64,000 bases of DNA, taken from NCBI RefSeq assembly GCF_019355395.1, contig NZ_CP048829.1:434001-498000 (forward strand). The letters run 5' to 3'. The DNA is from Chordicoccus furentiruminis. Its GTDB lineage: Bacteria; Bacillota; Clostridia; Lachnospirales; Lachnospiraceae. Positions 61,611-64,000 of this stretch are shown one piece after another. Position numbers and translations under genes: made by a program. Position 1 is the stretch's first letter; each line of letters starts with the position of its first letter. The notes beneath the pieces were generated by a model. The model saw nothing but the letters and a program-made list of their open reading frames with translations. It did not search any database and was not told where the DNA came from.

Positions 61611-61725
61611 CCAGATCTGCTTCTTCGCCTATCCCTGCATCTGCCTGAGCAACAGAATGATCAATATGCCTCCAGAGTTGCTCTTCTGATTTAATTTCTA
61701 ATGGACCGGATAATTCATTATTCAC
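61576..61725 (-). CDS. ParD-like antitoxin (putative, 49 aa)
   Basis: GTG start at 61725 with GAGG upstream (NNELSGPLEIKSEEQLWRHI). The C-terminal ADAGIGEEADLVIDELLG resembles the toxin-binding helix of ParD/YafN-type antitoxins. It lies 30 bp after the XRE gene. Its toxin partner is degraded, so it may be an orphan. Confidence 0.5.
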   Translation of the reverse strand: MNNELSGPLEIKSEEQLWRHIDHSVAQADAGIGEEADLVIDELLGQFVG

Positions 61726-61755
61726 CAGACAACCTCGAAATTCCACTGTTGTATT

Positions 61756-62121
61756 TTATTTCTGCTCTTCTACCTTGAACTGTTCGCTTAAAGCTTCCGC
61801 ATATCCCAAAAGTCTCTGCTGCAGTCTCGCATCCAGCGAATTATAAGATGTAAGTAATCTTCCGCTGTCCGTCTCCGCATCAACGACATGCCATTTTTGA
61901 GGGTTGCCCCTAGTTCCCTGAGCCTCTATTCCAGATAACAGCCATTCCGGGGTCACATCCAGTGTTCGGCATATAATCATGATCTTTTCAGCTGTCGGAT
62001 TAGTTCTTTTCTTTCTCCAGTCACTGATTGTTGATTCCGGTATTCCGGTTTTTTGGGAAAACTCTTTCTGCGTCATCTGCGACTCTTCAAGTTTTTGAAA
62101 GATCCTGTCTCTGATCAACAT
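61756..62121 (-). CDS. XRE-family transcriptional regulator
   Basis: 121 aa. HTH_3 at about 6-62 (FQKLEESQMTQKEFSQKTGI, STISDWRKKRTNPTAEKI), then a linker and a C-terminal helix (LDARLQQRLLGYAEALSEQF). The motif at 62142-62163, 20 bp upstream, contains the promoter and probably its operator. Confidence 0.88.
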   Translation of the reverse strand: MLIRDRIFQKLEESQMTQKEFSQKTGIPESTISDWRKKRTNPTAEKIMIICRTLDVTPEWLLSGIEAQGTRGNPQKWHVVDAETDSGRLLTSYNSLDARLQQRLLGYAEALSEQFKVEEQK

Positions 62122-62141
62122 GGTGTATTACGCCCTTCCAA

Positions 62142-62163
62142 AATATATACTATTATACGGATT
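62142..62163 (-). promoter_or_regulatory. promoter/operator of XRE gene
   Basis: AATATATACTATTATACGGA then TT. Minus strand carries CGTATAATAG with a consensus TATAAT -10 box. Nearly identical copy at 61432-61453 before the RAYT gene. Confidence 0.6.
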
Positions 62164-62233
62164 ATAGGTGCAAACTAAGAATGTGTCAACCCTGTTCATG
62201 GTACTGATGTAAGAGTCGTAACATTTTCTTAAT

Positions 62234-62246
62234 GGGGTCAGGCCCC
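62234..62246. repeat. REP-like palindrome
   Basis: GGGGTCAGGCCCC followed by two copies of TATGTTCGCTC (62247-62268). The stop codon of the PARG-like gene lies at its edge, suggesting this element truncated that gene. Confidence 0.55.
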
Positions 62247-62923
62247 TATGTTCGCTCTATGTTCGCTCTACACGCTGCCACAATATGCAGGATGTGCTTC
62301 GCCCGTTTCAGATGCAGTTTATACAAATCCTCCGAGGATATTGTTGCCGGTGCGCCGTAATCGGAGTTGTATGCATTGGAGGGCCTGCGCCGAAGATTAG
62401 GGGCTGCGCAGCTAATCACATCTACTGTTACCCAGTTCTTTTCCTCCATCCGTTCTGGCCATGCTTCGTCGGTCTTACAGATCACCACGCCCGGAGAATA
62501 GATGCAGGCATCCGTGTGAAGATTATCATGCGCATCTCGGTTTTTCTGATAATAACTCTGCCATAGCCAATTCTGTGTCAGTGTAGGATACAAGGTTGAA
62601 CACCGGCAAAGGCTCTCCTCCTGAGCCGAACTACCGGTTCTCACACCACCGCCCGGATTTGTGGCTGAAGCAAAATTCAGGACTGCAATCTTCCATTCAG
62701 GATGCTCTGCATGAATCTTCATTGCTGCCTCAAAGGACTTATGCTTCGTGACGATTATTGATCCATTTGTCACTGCATCATTAGGAATATCCGGATAATC
62801 TTCCGCTTCATAAAGTTTTGTGGAAGTTCTTGCTGTCTGTACTGCTTTTGAAAGCTGTGGATTCTGCGTATAGAAACGCTGTGTATCCTCAAATACATCA
62901 ATAAGCCGTTGCCGCCTGTCCAT
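62246..62923 (-). CDS. microbial PARG-like protein (TIGR02452 type), truncated C-terminus
   Basis: 225 aa from the ATG at 62923 (MDRRQRLIDVFEDTQRF), with GAGGGAGAG upstream. Macro-type poly(ADP-ribose) glycohydrolase signature NPGGGVRTGSSAQEESLCR (GGG-x7-QEE), preceded by VLNFASATNPGG. The usual C-terminal strand with Gly-Ala-Phe-Gly-Cys-Gly is missing: the frame ends at HIVAACRANIERT in a REP-like repeat. Removal of ADP-ribose from proteins or DNA would be the family role; activity here is doubtful. Confidence 0.8.
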   Translation of the reverse strand: MDRRQRLIDVFEDTQRFYTQNPQLSKAVQTARTSTKLYEAEDYPDIPNDAVTNGSIIVTKHKSFEAAMKIHAEHPEWKIAVLNFASATNPGGGVRTGSSAQEESLCRCSTLYPTLTQNWLWQSYYQKNRDAHDNLHTDACIYSPGVVICKTDEAWPERMEEKNWVTVDVISCAAPNLRRRPSNAYNSDYGAPATISSEDLYKLHLKRAKHILHIVAACRANIERT

Positions 62924-62943
62924 TTTTGCACTCTCCCTCACAT

Positions 62944-63660
62944 TTATGCCAACATCATCACATCATGAAATAAGATTCGTAACTTGCTGTTTTGTTTCTC
63001 CGTGTGCCAGTGTCCGCAGTAGAACGCATTGTATTCGGCTGCATCTACGATTTCCTGCAGAAAGTGTTCCATCGTATTATCCACACCACTTTGATTTATG
63101 CCTGGCAGGAAGCACTCCACTGGACGCTGATCATATGGGCAAGTATGTGCCAGAATGATATCTTCGCGGTTGCCGTGGTCAAGCACTTTCTGTCGAATCA
63201 CATCCATCTCCGCCGCCGTCAGTTGTTCGTCCGAAAACCAGTGATAACCCATCTGCAGCCGATATGGCTTGTCCACGGAGTACGCGCCACCTATGGCAAG
63301 GAAATCTCGCCCGTTGATATGATACCGCGCTCCGTCCTCTGCCATAATGAAACGAGGATAGATGTCTTCCACATAGGCAATATCGCCCATCCACTGGATT
63401 GGATGATATAATTCCGCCACCTCCGGGCTTGTAGGCCGCAGTTCATGATTTCCATGGATACAAAGGATCGTGGCCGGGATCATCGCCAGTTCATCTTTAT
63501 CCCGCTGATCTCTCCAGTCACCAAAATAATTGATTCCAACGTCGCCGAGGATTATAAGGAGATCACGGTCAGTAATGCTGTGTCGTATTGATTGGGTGAT
63601 CAGGTCTCTGAAATCTGCATGCGTATCGCCAGTCAGATAAATATGTTCAAACTCCTGCAT
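62944..63660 (-). CDS. metallophosphoesterase
   Basis: 238 aa from the ATG at 63660 (MQEFEHIYLTGDTHADF), GGAGGAG upstream. Calcineurin-like motifs in order: GDTHADF, LLIILGDVGIN, CIHGNHELRP, ILAHTCP, CGHWHTE. Metal-dependent phosphoesterase of unknown substrate. Overlaps the upstream gene by 14 bp and is followed by the PARG-like gene 20 bp later, so an operon in nucleotide or ADP-ribose turnover is possible. Confidence 0.9.
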   Translation of the reverse strand: MQEFEHIYLTGDTHADFRDLITQSIRHSITDRDLLIILGDVGINYFGDWRDQRDKDELAMIPATILCIHGNHELRPTSPEVAELYHPIQWMGDIAYVEDIYPRFIMAEDGARYHINGRDFLAIGGAYSVDKPYRLQMGYHWFSDEQLTAAEMDVIRQKVLDHGNREDIILAHTCPYDQRPVECFLPGINQSGVDNTMEHFLQEIVDAAEYNAFYCGHWHTEKQNSKLRILFHDVMMLA

Positions 63661-64000
63661 AGTTCTTTTTGATCTCCTCCCAGAAATCAAGACCTTTCAG
63701 CCTATATTCCTGCTCCATATCATACAAATGACGTGCGAGAAACCTACCAATATCTTCACAGTTTTTCTGTACCTGTTCTTTGACATTTTCGGTCGCTTTC
63801 ACATAGTGCACGGTACTTCCGGTGGGCTCTTTCGTCTTGGGATCGAATCCAGCGGAGATCATAGCAACACAAAACTCGCCTTCTTCAACTACTGCATTCT
63901 TCGGTAAGGCCGCCCCTTCTTTAACTTTCAGGTAATATGGGATATTCGAGTCCGGATTCCCCGGGTCTATTTCTCCCATACGGCCAGCAAGCATGAATCT
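63647..64000 (-). CDS. hypothetical protein (partial at window end)
   Basis: At least 115 aa visible, MLAGRMGEIDPGNPDSNIPY or longer beyond the edge. Acidic, with an alpha/beta middle (EEGEFCVAMISAGFDPKTKE) and a helical C-terminus. First visible gene of the metallophosphoesterase/PARG operon. Not recognised. Confidence 0.55.
   Translation of the reverse strand, partial: RFMLAGRMGEIDPGNPDSNIPYYLKVKEGAALPKNAVVEEGEFCVAMISAGFDPKTKEPTGSTVHYVKATENVKEQVQKNCEDIGRFLARHLYDMEQEYRLKGLDFWEEIKKNYAGV

Overview
The window looks like a chromosomal segment of an anaerobic Firmicute (Clostridia, most likely Lachnospiraceae-like). This is inferred from the anaerobic ribonucleotide reductase pair, GGAGG-type ribosome binding sites, the HK97-type phage gene set and moderate G+C. 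There are no rRNA genes, recognisable tRNA genes or CRISPR arrays. The main theme is a prophage heavily colonised by insertion elements, next to a small defence island and a decaying chromosomal stretch.

Region 1 (1-38.9 kb) is a prophage read almost entirely from the minus strand. In transcription order from the right it holds a HTH/zinc protein, DUF3310, a gene split by an IS, NrdD, NrdG, a ParB-methyltransferase and ThyX. Next come small accessory operons (313-aa protein; amidoligase with two gamma-glutamylcyclotransferases and a DpnD/PcfM-like protein; DUF4314; several unknowns), then terminase, portal, ClpP-like protease, major capsid, connectors and tail. A plus-strand AbrB/PIN toxin-antitoxin pair sits between terminase and portal. 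Seven apparently identical IS110 copies lie between 9.09 and 30.28 kb. They occupy all five copies of a repeated phage promoter element, each between its -35-like and -10-like parts. Copies 4-6 form a tandem array at one of these sites. One accessory gene is split by a recombinase-in-trio (RIT) element (11.1-14.6 kb).

Region 2 (39.1-44.0 kb) has a 640-bp palindrome-rich noncoding stretch, then a five-gene plus-strand operon enclosed by perfect 91-bp inverted repeats. The genes are an XRE regulator, an ImmA/IrrE metallopeptidase, a PIN-like protein, a Thoeris ThsB-like TIR protein, and a two-TM plus macro-domain ThsA-like effector with an added C-terminal winged helix. The effector gene carries a frameshift at an A6 run. 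This cassette is the best candidate for an unusual biological system in the window.

Region 3 (44.0-56.4 kb) is an insertion-sequence cluster: IS21, IS3, an IS4/IS1634-like element, a tyrosine-recombinase plus IS91-like element inside a broken ugd gene, an unknown 320-aa gene and a dead IS1182. Region 4 (56.5-64 kb) is chromosomal: dprA split by a second copy of the IS found in the phage early region, comM/yifB, a REP-associated transposase, a toxin-antitoxin relic, an XRE regulator whose promoter motif recurs before the transposase gene, a truncated PARG-like gene, a metallophosphoesterase and a partial unknown gene.

Several disrupted genes can be restored in frame on paper by removing the insertion and one copy of the short direct repeat. 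This fixes the element boundaries and suggests that those insertions are recent.
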